A stretch of 64,000 nucleotides of DNA from Lamellibrachia columna (taxonomy: Eukaryota; Annelida; Polychaeta; Sabellida; Siboglinidae), in contig OY759270.1 of assembly GCA_963662155.1 (NCBI GenBank), positions 13,422,033 through 13,486,032 on the forward strand, in the 5' to 3' direction. Positions within the stretch are counted from its first letter, which is position 1, and each line of letters starts with the position of its first letter. The translations under genes and the position numbers were made by a program. Of this stretch, positions 12,001 through 23,621 are shown one piece after another. Under the pieces are notes generated by a model. That model searched no databases, was not told the DNA's origin, and saw only the letters and a list, made by a program, of their open reading frames with translations.

Positions 12001-13296
12001 TTGACTTGACTTGCCAGTTTGTGACATGCCAACAAGTCTGGTGGCTCGACACGTAGGCAAAACGAGACCGTGTTGTTGTGACAGGTCATGGCGAATACAA
12101 TAATAATTAATTACTTATTATGGCTGGCTGTTGTGGCGGGGCAGCGTTGACTTGGGACTTGACTTGGAATTCAGAAAGATGACTCAAGACTTGACTTAGA
12201 TGTCATTGACTTGAGACTTGAATAGCAGGTTAATTACTTGAGACTTGACTTGACTTGCCAGTTTGTGACCTGCCAACAAACCAAACGAAACCAACAAATA
12301 AAAATTCTTGTGTGGAATGCGGAGATGTCTCGCAAAGCAAAAGTAACACTCGTCACATTATGTATTTAGCGAAAAACTATATTCATAATGATATCACTGT
12401 TTCAATTTCCACAGACCAGTGGGATGTCCTCCAAGCGACGCATGTATGAGAAAACTATCACAGAGAATGTCGAGTTGCAGACCCAGTTACGGTCATCTTA
12501 CATGGACAATGACGCTCTCAAGAAGGAGATAGACAAGGTAAGGGTATTGATGCAGTCTCCTTCCACTTATAGACAAGGTGTGTGCAGAGTATTAAAAGGT
12601 AATAAATTGGATCTTGTGTTTCAAGGCCTTGAAAAGATCTTTAAAATGGGAACTTTTAAAGAAAGGTGAAATGGACTGCATAATTACTGAATGATATGCT
12701 TCTTCAATCAAATGATACAGTTTGATCACCAAATCAATAAATGGTACCTGGAGGGTGTTTGAACACAAAACAATTTGGTCTTAAAATATTGGTCTTAAAA
12801 GGTGTTAAGCCTGAGCAGCATAAAGCTGCACGTGCCATGTGTATAGAGATTAGAAACTTATTAAACATCTTGGTACAAAAACCTGTCAGTTGTTTCTTTT
12901 AAAACGGATGCTACAAATAACTCCAAGCTCTAAATTAAAGATTCTTTCATAGCTCGGTAATGATTACCTTTGTCCACATGACTCATTGAAGATCACAGTT
13001 GTCCCAAAAAGCATGGCCTAGCCCTATCTTCTTTTTTATTACGTGAAAATAAGTTATATTTACGGGTGCGAGTATAAATATAACTACTGTATTGACATTG
13101 TTATAACTCTTGTTAGATGTTATTGTCTCTCTCGTAGCTGAAGACAGAATTGAGCAACTTTGGACCCGAGTTCTTTGAGGAGATTGAAGACCTCAAGTTC
13201 AACTACCGGGAGGTGCTGAAGAAGAACATTGAATATGAAGAGAAACTGATGCAACTCTCGAAACAATTTGGCGTTGATGTCAACATTCCTCTGTAG
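3046..13296 (+). CDS. CEP290: Centrosomal protein 290 orthologue, last eight coding exons
   Basis: CEP290 is a long coiled-coil protein of the centriole and ciliary transition zone, where it gates entry to the cilium. Eight exons were read by frame and GT..AG sites: 3046-3159, 5002-5166, 6515-6637, 8366-8584, 8976-9068, 11404-11589, 12415-12537 and 13138-13296. They encode 393 residues rich in heptads of Leu, Glu and Lys. Exon 2 (GRSTRELEKTIALLKKIVE) and exon 4 (TKAWKSVVATRVYEGKLK) align with the vertebrate C-terminal third, and exon 8 (FFEEIEDLKFNYREVLKKN) with its end. The stop is TAG at 13294-13296; vertebrate CEP290 has a slightly longer acidic tail that is absent here. All exon boundaries are phase 0. 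The N-terminal exons lie left of the window or were not recognised. Every larger intron holds repeats or transposons. Confidence 0.95.
3824..4720. mobile_element. Kolobok-like DNA transposon (TTAA target, THAP domain), decayed
   Basis: Seen: TTAA at 3820-3823 and again at 4721-4724 flanks an 897-bp segment whose ends are imperfect inverted repeats of about 95 bp (left starts AGTGAAACCAAAGGCATT, right is its inverted counterpart TGTGAAACCAAAGGCATT). Shared blocks include CCTATAAGAG and ACCATTTGCAACTA. Inside, on the - strand, is a THAP zinc-finger reading frame. Known: Kolobok elements have TTAA duplications and THAP-bearing transposases; piggyBac also uses TTAA but lacks THAP. Inferred: an internally deleted Kolobok copy in a CEP290 intron. 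A 173-bp relative lies at 8639-8811. Confidence 0.75.
4078..4388 (-). pseudogene. THAP-domain fragment of the Kolobok-like transposon
   Basis: Reading from an ATG at 4388, the - strand gives the start of a THAP domain with the first Cys pair (CAAFRC), then loses frame in the A-run at about 4321-4330. It continues in another frame with the conserved Trp pair (KQWIHNCRQAGWKP), the second Cys region (LCSAYFEVD) and the closing LKPEVVPTT. In a functional C2CH THAP finger the residue after CSxx is His (CSxHF); here it is Tyr, so zinc binding is probably lost. The catalytic domain is not present. It could also be a relic of a host THAP gene, but the flanking TIRs and TTAA favour the transposon. Confidence 0.7.
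5796..6420. repeat. 22-bp minisatellite carrying palindromic TGACGTCA (CRE) sites
   Basis: About 28 copies of a 22-bp unit (CACAAACATATTGCAATGACGT) in the CEP290 intron 5167-6514. Where the junction reads TGACGTCA it is a full cAMP-response-element palindrome, and it recurs every 22 bp in roughly half the units; the rest carry TGACATCA, TGATGTCA or TGACGTTA. ATTGCAAT next to it resembles a C/EBP half-site pair. No open frame persists. Confidence 0.93.
6638..7044. other. Intron segment, nothing recognised
   Basis: Unique sequence between CEP290 exon 3 and the 35-bp array. No gene, RNA or transposon signature was seen. Confidence 0.5.
7045..8230. repeat. 35-bp minisatellite, about 34 copies, with variant mosaic
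   Basis: Unit of 35 bp beginning GGTATGTTGTTGATGCCAGC. Three main variants alternate (CCAGCTGTGTTATC, CTAGCTGTGTTTTC, CCAGATGTGTTTTC), with CTAACTGTGTTTTC as a fourth, giving recognisable multi-unit blocks. The array fills most of the intron between CEP290 exons 3 and 4. It repeatedly contains GGTATGTTG, a donor-like string. Confidence 0.94.
8639..8811. mobile_element. Kolobok-derived MITE, 173 bp
   Basis: TTAA occurs at 8635-8638 and 8812-8815. The interior is nearly all inverted repeat: ACCATTTGCAACTAGAATCA at 8693-8712 pairs with its counterpart at about 8740-8763, and CTATAAGAG near 8778-8786 matches the subterminal block of the 3824-4720 element. Both copies lie in introns of the same gene. 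No coding capacity. Confidence 0.7.
9292..9807. repeat. 27-bp minisatellite, about 19 essentially identical copies
   Basis: Unit AATCTTCTCCAGGCATGACT plus GTGAACT, repeated with no differences seen, in the intron between CEP290 exons 5 and 6. Because 27 is a multiple of 3 the - strand stays open and would encode a 9-residue repeat, but the frame has no promoter, no homologue and ends where the array ends. Perfect identity implies very recent expansion or an assembly-collapsed array. Confidence 0.95.
9808..11403. other. Intron segment, no gene recognised
   Basis: Mostly unique AT-rich sequence. It has a small degenerate repeat of GGTAAGATA units at about 10864-10932. Short open frames here lack coding character. 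Confidence 0.5.
11880..12265. repeat. Degenerate GACTTGACTTGGA repeat
   Basis: Low-complexity tract of GACTTG units with interruptions, including two copies of a longer block ending TTGCCAGTTTGTGACMTGCC (12012-12030 and 12251-12270). It lies in the intron between CEP290 exons 6 and 7. Confidence 0.8.
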
Positions 13297-14300
13297 TTGA
13301 AGACTGTGACTGCCTCAGAGTTTGACGTCTTCTGTCAGTTTAATAATCAACATTCCATATGTCATCATTGCCAACTATCAAGACTGTGGTTTGCGAATCT
13401 GTCAGAGAGGGAGAGGGAGATGGAAGATAAATCATTAATAGCTTTGTACGAATCCTATTGGCCACAGTCTGAAAGTGAGAGATGGTATTTGCCTACATCG
13501 TGTGATAAAACGTATTACCTGAAAACTGGAACAATTTCAAGACAAACAAGGGTATGGAATGAAACAGCGTAACTGGTTATTATGCTACACTGTGTGAGTA
13601 TTAGTCGGGCTGTAATTTCTTCCAATACTGATGCATGTTGGTGTAGACCTTCGTGTCAGTTTATATCCAACTTCTCTATCCATAGCTGCTATAGCTTAAG
13701 GCTGCTGAGAAGTAATACGCCATTGATGTTGCACTTTCCCATACTACTGGGTTACAAGAAGAGTTACAAGAAGATTGAACTAATTCCAGCATACAGTTTT
13801 ACCAGATTTGTAGCTTACCCTTCATAAGGTCTCCAACAGCAATGTCGGAGAGTTTTCCTGTCATAAAAGTACACTTTCACCTTTGTCTATGTTGTCATGT
13901 GGTGTTGATGTTTTTATCATCAACATCTTTACAGGTGCCAACGGCAGTGTAGATCAGTTGTCATGTATATTCATTATTAAACGTTGTCTTTGTTTATACA
14001 TGTTGATATAATTCCTGAAAGTTGTTAATAGTTTATATGTGTATCAGATGGAATGACTTTTAAACTTCCATTTATAACATATTATGCTGCCTGTCTTTAG
14101 CTTGTCATATACTACAAAGGGGTTTTTATTTAGTTATCTTCAAATGTATAAATTTATTCATTTCCCTTTACTTGATGTTCGCACTGATTTTATATGGTCT
14201 GTATTAATGTTGTTTTCTATTTATCTGATAGCGTTTCCGTCCAACTTCTTTTGAATGTTCACCTAACTTAAAACTTTGTCACAATGATAGCAACAAGAAG

Positions 14301-14306
14301 AATAAA
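14301..14306 (+). terminator. Candidate poly(A) signal of CEP290
   Basis: AATAAA about 1 kb after the CEP290 stop codon. The intervening sequence contains no other gene, so it may be 3' UTR. Another AATAAA-like string occurs near 14580. Confidence 0.4.
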
Positions 14307-14329
14307 TGTTTCTGCAGAGATATGGTTCC

Positions 14330-15450
14330 GTCTTCTTTCTTTAGGTGTGACATAAATATTACTGAGACAGTCCGTTAGGAGGTAGCTTTGTGGAGTCTCT
14401 GCTCTCGTGTTGTTCCCTCATTTTCTGTTTTCGACATCCATTCAGGAGCATACAACTTCTGAAAGCTGCGAGGGATTGTTTTCTTTGCTACTTGAATACA
14501 CCCTTCTAGTCAAAACAGACAGACATGTTAAGCTGCGACTGATGGCATCTTTTCACACACGGCAATACAATTTTTGTAAATAAAATAATTGTTAATTTAA
14601 ATAACTAAATATACTTAAATAATAAATTATTTATATATGTGTGTTATATATTAAAATAGTCATTAAGTTTTTAGGTTATTTGTTTCGTAATATAAATAAG
14701 ATTATTATATATTTTATTATATTATTATAAATTGTCACTGAGTAGAACAACAAAGTCAGCAAATTATATAATAAATTGCAGAAATGAATTACGTTCTTCA
14801 GATTTAAGGACACGCACACATGCACGTTACACTATAATAAGAATTAATAATGAGGCGGTGAGAAATATATAGCACCACTACCATTATGAAGATGCGCAAT
14901 TGAGCAAGAACGCCTCACAATTGAAAGTTCGGTGACATTCTACAGAATAATATAAAGTTGTTATTTAACCTTTATTTTATATTTGTTAAAATATTGATAA
15001 AGAAATCACAATATAATATTCACGCACGCATGAAATGCAACAACACTTGTGAAGAGGAAATGTGGAGATATCATGCATTCTTGTAATTCCGGTCCGCCTT
15101 TGTCCGCCCGTTAGGTGCCCCCCCCTAAAATCGTGCCCCCCCATAAAATCCACCCGGTTGCGAGGTGGTGATGGGGAGGGTGTATTGCTCGGAGTTGTCC
15201 GGGTTCGTGGTGATGTATCGGGTGTGTTTTCCCACGGCTGTGGTGAAGCCAAGCCAGTCCGGCTTTCTTTCAACGCAGATTTGGTGTCTGGAGGGTTCAG
15301 CCTACAGTTACATTTCCCATTGGTGGCCATGTTAACGTTTTGCAAAATTATAAGAAAACGTGATCATCAAAAATTCTAAAAGTTTTCACCAGCCGCTGTC
15401 ATCATCCCACTGACATGCTGGTCGAGTTTTGTCAAAATTAGACATGGTCG
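14330..15450. other. Intergenic, AT-rich, no gene recognised
   Basis: Very AT-rich to about 15000. From 15100 to 15340 the - strand has an open, Pro- and Thr-rich frame and the + strand shows paired C-runs; neither has a recognisable family. Confidence 0.45.
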
Positions 15451-15451
15451 T

Positions 15452-16450
<999 letters not shown>

Positions 16451-16931
16451 GAACCAGCACTGCAGCGAACGTGAAGAGTCCAGTTGCCGCACCTTTCAAC
16501 CCTGATAAAGTCCAGCACGATCTCCTGAAGTTTGGATTGTTAGAGTGCTTCTTCCCATGAGACCGTGAACTTTCTCGTTCCTAAAAACATTTGACAGCGG
16601 TCCCACTTTTGAACAACTTAGTCTCATTTTGTGCAAATTCTTTGACTTCCATGTTCATGACCTTTATCAGACAACCACGATTCAAACATTGGCCATTTGT
16701 TGCACAACACATCTTCGTATGTCAGGTGGCGTCCTCTCACGGCACGGTAGTGCCTAGTTGTCTTTGCCATCTAGGCCTAGCATGTTCTCTGTGGTGTTGG
16801 TTGCATACACACCGACACACCGATATCCAGCCTAGCACTCTCGGTGTGTTGGCCAATAGCTTTCAGGATGATGAAGCAGACGTGGACCCCTCCCATTAGT
16901 TCCTTGCCGTGCTGTACAACAGGCTTGTTAA

Positions 16932-17031
16932 CAAATGCAAATGCATTTGAATGCGCATTTGAATGTTGAGCATTTGAATGCGCATTCAAATACCTCCATA
17001 AATGTTTTTGTGCATTTTCGTTTTCATTTGA
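16932..17031. repeat. CATTTGAATGC repeat, left part (split by a LINE)
   Basis: Units of CATTTGAATGC and CAAATGCAAATGCATTTG, rich in the octamer ATGCAAAT. The same motif resumes at 19789, on the far side of the LINE. Confidence 0.75.
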
Positions 17032-19788
17032 CTTACTTACTTAATCCTCTTCGTGCGGGATCACACATAAGGCCGACACCAAAGAACGCCAATGTTGCCT
17101 GTCCGTTGCAAGCTTCGTCACCTGGCCCCAACTCCACCCGAGAGCCTTCATCTCCCGCTCTACTGATCTCCTCCACGTCTCCGTGGGTCTCCCCTTCGCT
17201 CTCTTGCCACCAGGGGTCCAGCGCATGGCCACTCTTGGAATGGATGTCAGCGGCATTCTGCAGACGTGTCCGATTCATTTCCATCTGCGGCGTTTAACCT
17301 CGAGAGAGAGATGGGCTGCATACCTGTTCTTTCATGGAGATCCGTGTTGGAGATTTTGTTCGGCCAGTAGATTCGCAGTATCTTCCTGAGGCACTTGTTT
17401 TGGAAAACTTCCAGCATCTGGCATATGCTTTTGGTAACTTTCCATGATTCCGCCGCATATAGTAGCACACTTAGGACGTTGCTCTTGAACAGGCGGATCT
17501 TTATTCTGTTGCTGATCTTGTTTGTCTTCTAGATATTCTTCAGTGCCGCAAATGCCCCTCTTGCCTTTCTAATCCTTGCCTTAATCTCAGACTCCGAGTT
17601 TCCATCTGTTGACACCTTGGCCCCAAGGTAGGTGAACTCGGTCACCTCTTCAATATCCTTTCCTCCAATTGTGATGGGGTCTGCTGTTTGGCTGTTGTTT
17701 CGCAGCATCTTTGTTTTGTTTATGTTTATCTGTAGCCCAATCTTTTCGGCATTTCTTGCAATTTCATGGCTTTTTCTTTGGATTTCACTGTAGCGGTGCG
17801 ACAGAAGAGATATGTCGTCTGCATAGTCTAGATCACCTAATGTTTCTGTGAAGGTCCATTTGATGCCGCTTTTGTCTCCTAGTGCTGTTTCCTTCATGAC
17901 CCAGTCGATCCCGAGGCAGAAGAGGAAGGGGGATAGTATGCATCCTTGTTTCACTCCGGTCTTGATCTCAAAATCTTCTGTCAGGTATTGGCCGCAAATG
18001 ACCTTGGTCCTGAAATCGCCATATAGCAGTTTGATTATTCTCACAATCTTGGGGGGATTCCATAGTGCCGGAGTATACGCCAGAGAGAGTCTCTGTGAGT
18101 GCTGTCGAAAGCCTTTTCAAAATCGACAAAGTTTGCGTAGAATGGCGTGTTCCATTCCTGGCACTGCTCCAGGATCTGCCTTAAGATAAAGATGTGGTCC
18201 CCACAGGATTTTCCTTTCCTAAAACCTGCCTGGTCTTTGCGTAACAGTGGGTCAAAGGCTTCTGAAATTCTGTCAAGGATCACCCTGCTGAAAACTTTGC
18301 TAGTGATAGACAACAGAGTGATCCCTCTCCAGTTTTTGCAAAGGCTAAGGTCTCCTTTCTTTGGTAGTTTGACGATCAGCCCCATCTTCCAGTCGCCTGG
18401 TGTTTCTTCCGTCTCCCATATTCCTTCAAAGATCTCTGTCAAGGCTCCCATGGTGACTTCTCCAGCTTTCAACATCTCTGCACTTACACAGTCTGCACCC
18501 GGTGCTTTTCCAGACTTCATGGTCCTGATTGCTTTTCTCACTTCTTCAGCAGATGGTGGGTCTGTGTTGACCTTCAGGTCCTCTTTGCTTTCTGGAATTT
18601 CTGCTTGATTTCTTGGTGCTTCCTTGTTGAGGATGGTCTCGAAGTGTGTTTTCCATCTCTGGGTCTGTTTTGCTTCACAGGTAACAACATTTCCATCCAC
18701 ATCTTTCACTGGAATATCACTATTTTTAAAACCGCCAGTCAGCGTTTTGGTTATCTTGTACAGTGTGGCCATGTTCTGTGTCTGTGCTGCTGCTTCTGCT
18801 TCATCTGCCAGATTTTCGATGAAGGCTCTCTTATCTGCTCTCGTCTTCCTTTTGACTTCTTTGTCCAGTTCTGAGTATCTACTCTGCAGCTGTTCCTTCA
18901 GTCGTTGAGATTTGGCGTCGTTTAGCTTCTTTTTTGTTGCTTTTCTTTCATCAATTGTTGTCCATGTGTCTGACTTGATCCATTCCTCCTTCTTTTTTCT
19001 TCTGTACCCTAAAAGTTTCTTGCTTGTTTCCATCAGTGCCTGATTGAAACTGTCGATGTTCAATTCTTGTTCCTCTTGGAGTATGCGAAAGCGGTTTTTT
19101 AAGTCCAGCTGGAAAGCTTTCTCTGTATTTGGGTTCTTTAACTTTCCTGTGTCAAAACGCCGTTGTCTCTCTTCTCTTCTTTGTGTCTTCCGTAGCTTCA
19201 AGGACAATGTTGCTACTACCAGCACATGGTCACTCCCCACATCAACTCCGCGTCTGGCTCTAACGTCCTGAAGTGATCGTCTCCACTTCTGATTGACTAT
19301 CACATGGTCGATCTGGCTAACAGTGTTGTTATCTGGGGACCTCCAGGTGGTTTTGTGAATGTTTCTGTGCTTGAATAGAGTTCCACCTATGACTAGGTTA
19401 TTCTCAACACATAGGTCAGAGAGTCTCTCGCCGTTGTTATTTATGCATCCAAAGCCCTCGGTGCCCATGGCCCTTTCTCTTCCTGTGTTTTCCTTTCCAA
19501 CTCTTGCGTTTAGGTCTCCTACCACCATGAGTACATCATGCCGGGGTGTTGTCCGGATTTCCTCCTCCAACTGGTCATAGAACTCATCCTTGATCTCCTC
19601 CTCTGCATCCTCTGTTGGTGCATAGCATGCGATCACTGTCAGCTTTGCAAACTTGGAATTGAATCTTGCCTTGAGTAGTCTGTCGTTGATTGGCTTCCAC
19701 TCCAGCAGAGTTTTTTCCACCTTTCTAGTCACAATAATGGCAACTCCACCTCTGTGCTGGTTATCTGATCGGCCTGAATAAAGTATGG
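17032..19788 (-). mobile_element. 5'-truncated LINE (endonuclease plus reverse transcriptase) with (TAAG)n tail
   Basis: Read on the - strand, the element runs from the middle of an AP-type endonuclease to a reverse transcriptase and ends in a TAAGTAAGTAAG tail at 17032-17043. TTTCATTTGA lies at both ends (17022-17031 and 19789-19798), a 10-bp target-site duplication, so the boundaries are firm. The target is the CATTTGAATGC repeat. The 5' end and any ORF1 are missing, as is usual for target-primed insertion. The clade is not settled; the C-terminal GRPTETWRR and DRQHWRSLV type motifs are common in I/RTE-like LINEs of invertebrates. Confidence 0.88.
17041..19786 (-). pseudogene. LINE ORF2: endonuclease-reverse transcriptase, broken
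   Basis: The longest intact stretch (18041 to about 19732) carries the endonuclease motifs VVGDLNARVG and GSDHVLVVATLS. It also carries the first RT blocks: KAPGADCVSAEMLK, the FRKGKSCGDHIFILRQ block and FYANFVDFEKAFDS with the first catalytic Asp. A one-base shift in the G-run near 18050-18056 moves the frame to 17529-18044, which contains GVKQGCILSPFLF and the catalytic LDYADDISLL. A stop follows at 17529 where relatives have Trp, and another shift near 17290 precedes the C-terminal GKRAKGRPTETWRR motif. It is a dead copy with three lesions. Confidence 0.88.
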
Positions 19789-20290
19789 TTTCATTTGAAT
19801 GCCTACCTTAAATATTTGCATTTGAATGCGACCCACAAACATTTGATTTGTCAAATGCACAATCAAATGTACAATAAAATGTATGCGTAATTCTTTGAAT
19901 AATTATTATTGTTAGATTCACTTTACAAGTTCACAATATGCCATTGGAAAAAGTGCTCTGTAGTGAGCAGTACCCTCAGCAGATTATGAAATCACTGTCT
20001 GACCTGTGAGTCCACTTTCACAACGTGGTCTTTGAAAAAGTGCTCTGTAGGTCAACTGGTCAATGCCTGAGCTGTTATTCATACATGAAAATACCAACTT
20101 GTCTATAGGTTGATATTTTTTTTCTCGAAATAAAACAAATCGTTAATATAAAACCAAAACATTTGAAATTAATTCAAATGCATTTGTAAATGTGTAACCA
20201 AAACATTTGCATTTGAGTGCGACCCCAAAACATTTGCATTTGCATTTGAATGCGTTCTTGGAAAATGGCATTTGCATTCGCATTTGCGTG
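19789..20290. repeat. CATTTGAATGC repeat, right part, with spacer
   Basis: CATTTGAATGCG units at 19789-19870 and 20150-20290, with about 280 bp of unique sequence between. It is the continuation of the array at 16932-17031. Confidence 0.7.
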
Positions 20291-21349
20291 GTGATCAACG
20301 CTCTCTCTTCTCCGTCCACAGTTCGTTCTCCTTTCTTCTGCCTTCCTGATATTGATTGGAGCAGGACGGCCGATACGTCTTACACAAGAGGCAAGCTCTC
20401 CACAGAGGAAAGACCCGTAGCCAGTTTTTCGCAAGGAGGGGGTTTCACCCCCCAATACAGACTACAGGAGGTGCCACAAGTTCATGCGGGTCTTATTTTC
20501 TTAATAAACTTTAGGGGCGCCACACTTTTACATGGGGGTCATGATATATTATTTTCCCAAACAGACTCCAGGGTCGCTACAAGTTCACATGGGGGTCATA
20601 TGAAAAGGTATAAAATTATGAAAAGCACAGTCACATGCCGAGGTCAAATTTTATGAAAAGCACAGTCACATTTTGAAGTCTAAATTGATGTCAGATAAGC
20701 GCAATCTAATGTCGAGATCGAGTGTGATCATTCCCTAAATTATGCAAGCTTTTGTGCAGAATAAAAGGGAGATCGAGGGGCACATAATGCTACCTGATTG
20801 GTGGTTAGATTAAGGAATCATCAGAATAAACGGGTGGAGCTTACGTTGTGTTGCAACAGTAACAGGGTGAATGACACTAGTAATCCCATTGTAATTAATC
20901 GAAGAAGATTAAAACTGCCCAAAGTTAGATAAATGCTCTGAATTGTGAATGAGCAACATATCATTGTGCAAGTTTAGACCAGTATCAATTAAAGAAAGCT
21001 AGTTGTACAAAATGCTAGTTTCATGTATTGCTGTATACACACACCTTGGTCTGCCTGTGCTTTATGTGTCATGAATGTGTGGAGGTCATATAGCAAGCCA
21101 CCACAACAAAGAGAGTAATTGGCTGGCCAACTCTGCATTGTTTCAGTGAGCAGATATTTTCTGAAACCATAAAATGTTCTGCTTACAAGTCTTCATGTTG
21201 TTTGAATAATGGATTAGCAACTGTCTGTACATTGTCTACTACTCTCTGGCTGTTACCAACTGGGTGGGTGACTTGGTAGCACATTTATAGTTGGAATAAG
21301 ATTATGTTTCAAACAAATTAGATACTTGTGTAATATATAATTATTTAAT
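20291..21349. other. Intergenic, no gene recognised
   Basis: Contains two diverged copies of a CATGGGGGTCAT-centred segment (about 20528 and 20590) and two copies of TTATGAAAAGCACAGTCACA (20616-20635 and 20651-20670). No coding signal was found. Confidence 0.45.
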
Positions 21350-21725
21350 TGGAACCCATGTCTGAAAAGTGTTTTCAGAAATGTGAACCTGCTTCTCAAA
21401 AGCATGAACCCTCCCCCACTATGATTTAGTATTTTTCATAGACGTGAATCCCCCTTTCCAAAAAGTGAGCACCCTGCTCAAAAGCGTGAACCCCCAATAA
21501 CATGAAGATAATATTATTTTTATAAATGTGAAACCCCCTTCTCAAAAGCATGAAACCTCTCTAATGCGTGAACCCCCCTTCTTAAAAAGCATGAACCCAC
21601 CAATAATATGAAAATGATATTATTGTTTCCATATTATTGGAAGTTCATGCTAGAGGATAAAAAGGTTGTTCATATTTTTGGAAAAGGGGGTTCACAAAAA
21701 GGGAGGTTCGTGTGAACCCCTGAAC
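21350..21725. repeat. Degenerate CATGAACCCCC repeat
   Basis: Irregular copies of AAAAGCATGAACCCCCC separated by 15-50 bp, followed at 21690-21725 by inverted copies (GGGGGTTCA). No gene. Confidence 0.6.
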
Positions 21726-21729
21726 CCCC

Positions 21730-21850
21730 TGGCAACGGGCCTGGTGGACGTCCTTTGGAATACGTCCATCCTCCATGCAGCAGACATGGCCAAGCAAACG
21801 CAGAGGATAGGTGTGGACTATGCCTACTGGAGGGTGTTGATGGGAAATCG
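21730..21850 (-). mobile_element. Fragment of LINE reverse-transcriptase C-terminus
   Basis: The - strand reads RLLGHVCCMEDGRIPKDV, the conserved region just after the RT thumb in several invertebrate LINEs (LGHVxRMxDxRIPK). Only about 35 codons survive. Confidence 0.55.
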
Positions 21851-22048
21851 ATTGGGTTATTGAGGAAAATGTTGGTTCAATGTATAAGGGAACTGATGAA
21901 GGTTTTCTAACATTAATTTTCAATTGTTGCTTCTTCGGCGATGTCAACTAATCGCAGATGCCTGCAAAGCTGTATTTGACTCTATCTCCAATAGCTTGGC
22001 AAACATTTCGTAGTGATTGGCCTATTTAATACATGGTAATCTATTACT

Positions 22049-22077
22049 GATGATCTGCCGTACAGGCAGATCATCAG
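22049..22077. repeat. Perfect 12-bp palindrome at the edge of a transposon-like segment
   Basis: TGATGATCTGCC, loop GTACA, GGCAGATCATCA. It abuts the CAGCTGGGGTCAATTCC end of the element at about 22075-23066. Confidence 0.75.
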
Positions 22078-23066
22078 CTGGGGTCAATTCCATTTACTCA
22101 ATTCCAATTGCAATTCAAATGCCTTTCAATTAAATTTAATCAATTCCAATTCAATTCATTCTTTTCAATTCAAATTCCACCTCAAATCTTTCAATTCAAA
22201 TTCAATTCCGAATTAATTCTACTTTTTCCAACGCAAACGCACGGGATAATAGTAATATGTAATTGTAGCAGATATTTTGTTTCTGTAATAGTAATAGAGG
22301 AACTTTTTTCAAAAGTAATAGTAATAGATCCTAAAGTAATAGATAATAGTATATTACTTTTATAATACATATATTGATGCAAACTTACAAAATATCAGGT
22401 TTGTTTGCATGTTATTCCAACGGCTAGTAATTGTAAACGTTATACAGACAATGGATGAGCCATTATTCAAACAATATGAAAAGACCAGTAGGCTGATCAT
22501 TTTATGGTTTCAGAAATACCTGCTCAATGAGACAATGCAGGAGTAGCAAGCCAATTACTTCACACATTCCTAGCACACACAAAGGGCATGGTTTCAGATA
22601 TGTGCAGGCAGACAACAAATGTTATCTTAGAGCAGGAGCTGCAACCTGCATTGCATTGAAAGTGAGCTCATCACACCCCACCATAGTTTGACTTGAGCAG
22701 AACTTCCAAGTTCTTTTTTCCAATTGCCACATGGTAACATTGCCACGCAGACCCTTTGTTAAAATTTGGACAAACGTTCTCACCTCAGATCTTCAAATGG
22801 TGTACAAATGTATGTTTAGCTGCAACAAAGACTTTGAGTTCATATACAATTCTACGGTTGACCACATTAGAAATAAAACCAGATCGCACCAGCACAAGAA
22901 AATGAAGTTCAATTAAGTTTCTTTCAATTCCAATTCCAATTCAATTTACTCAAAATCTTTCAATTCCAATTCAGCTTGGTGAAAATCTTTCAATTCCAAT
23001 TCAAATTCAGGAATTGAATTTAATTGGATTGAATAATTCCAATTAATTTTTTTTATTCACCCCAGC
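22075..23066. mobile_element. Probable hAT-like element with AATTCC subterminal arrays
   Basis: Left end CAGCTGGGGTCAATTCC and right end, read inward, CAGGGCTGGGGTGAAT. Both ends carry 100-150 bp of AATTCCAATTC units. The interior (22731-22916, +) has a short frame with a C-x3-C...H-x6-H-like pattern (KCMFSCNKDF ... RNKTRSHQHKK) that could be a worn BED or C2H2 finger. CGTACAG occurs near both ends but is not cleanly adjacent, so the target duplication is unresolved. It shares its subterminal repeats with the well-bounded element at 60904-63093. Confidence 0.5.
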
Positions 23067-23621
23067 CCTGCGTACAGCCTGGCTGCCTACAGGGATGCCA
23101 CTGCTAAATTCACACATAGGCCTAACTCTTACTCCTGTCGGATTGGTTTTGCTTGAAGCAGTCGCACTAGGCCTTTGGTCATTCAGGTTGAGGCAGACAA
23201 TTAGACAGAACGTGCGTCTTCGCAGAATACTGGGTGTCTTTGTCTGCAGTTCGTGAACGTGTTATCACTGGGTTGTTCATCCGTATTGGCTAATGCAGTG
23301 AATCCATTGTCTACGTCGGACTTAGCGACGTTTATTATCTGTGGGCTGACTGAACTGTTAATTATCAATATTGTCCCCCGGCATTGCCAGCAAGATGAAA
23401 CTGCCAGGTCGGCATGTGTATATATTTCTCATTACAATGACAATAGCTCGGCGGTGGCACGCGGAAGAGTCTCACTCTTGCGTTGCGCACGGCAACGTTA
23501 CGTGGGGTGCCACTAACTACAGGCGGTGCTTCCAAACACGACACGCAGTCTTGTTCATCATCGGAACAGCGGCGAGAACGTCTGCGAACGATTCGGGCCT
23601 AGACAGATAGAGCTGGGCAAC

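Noticed and set aside
13297..13827. Open frames after the CEP290 stop
   Set aside because: No match to CEP290 or another family, and no splice signals; treated as 3' UTR.
23526..23621. Upstream in-frame extension of the GPR22-like gene
   Set aside because: It starts at GTG; the first ATG is at 23622 and gives a receptor of normal layout.
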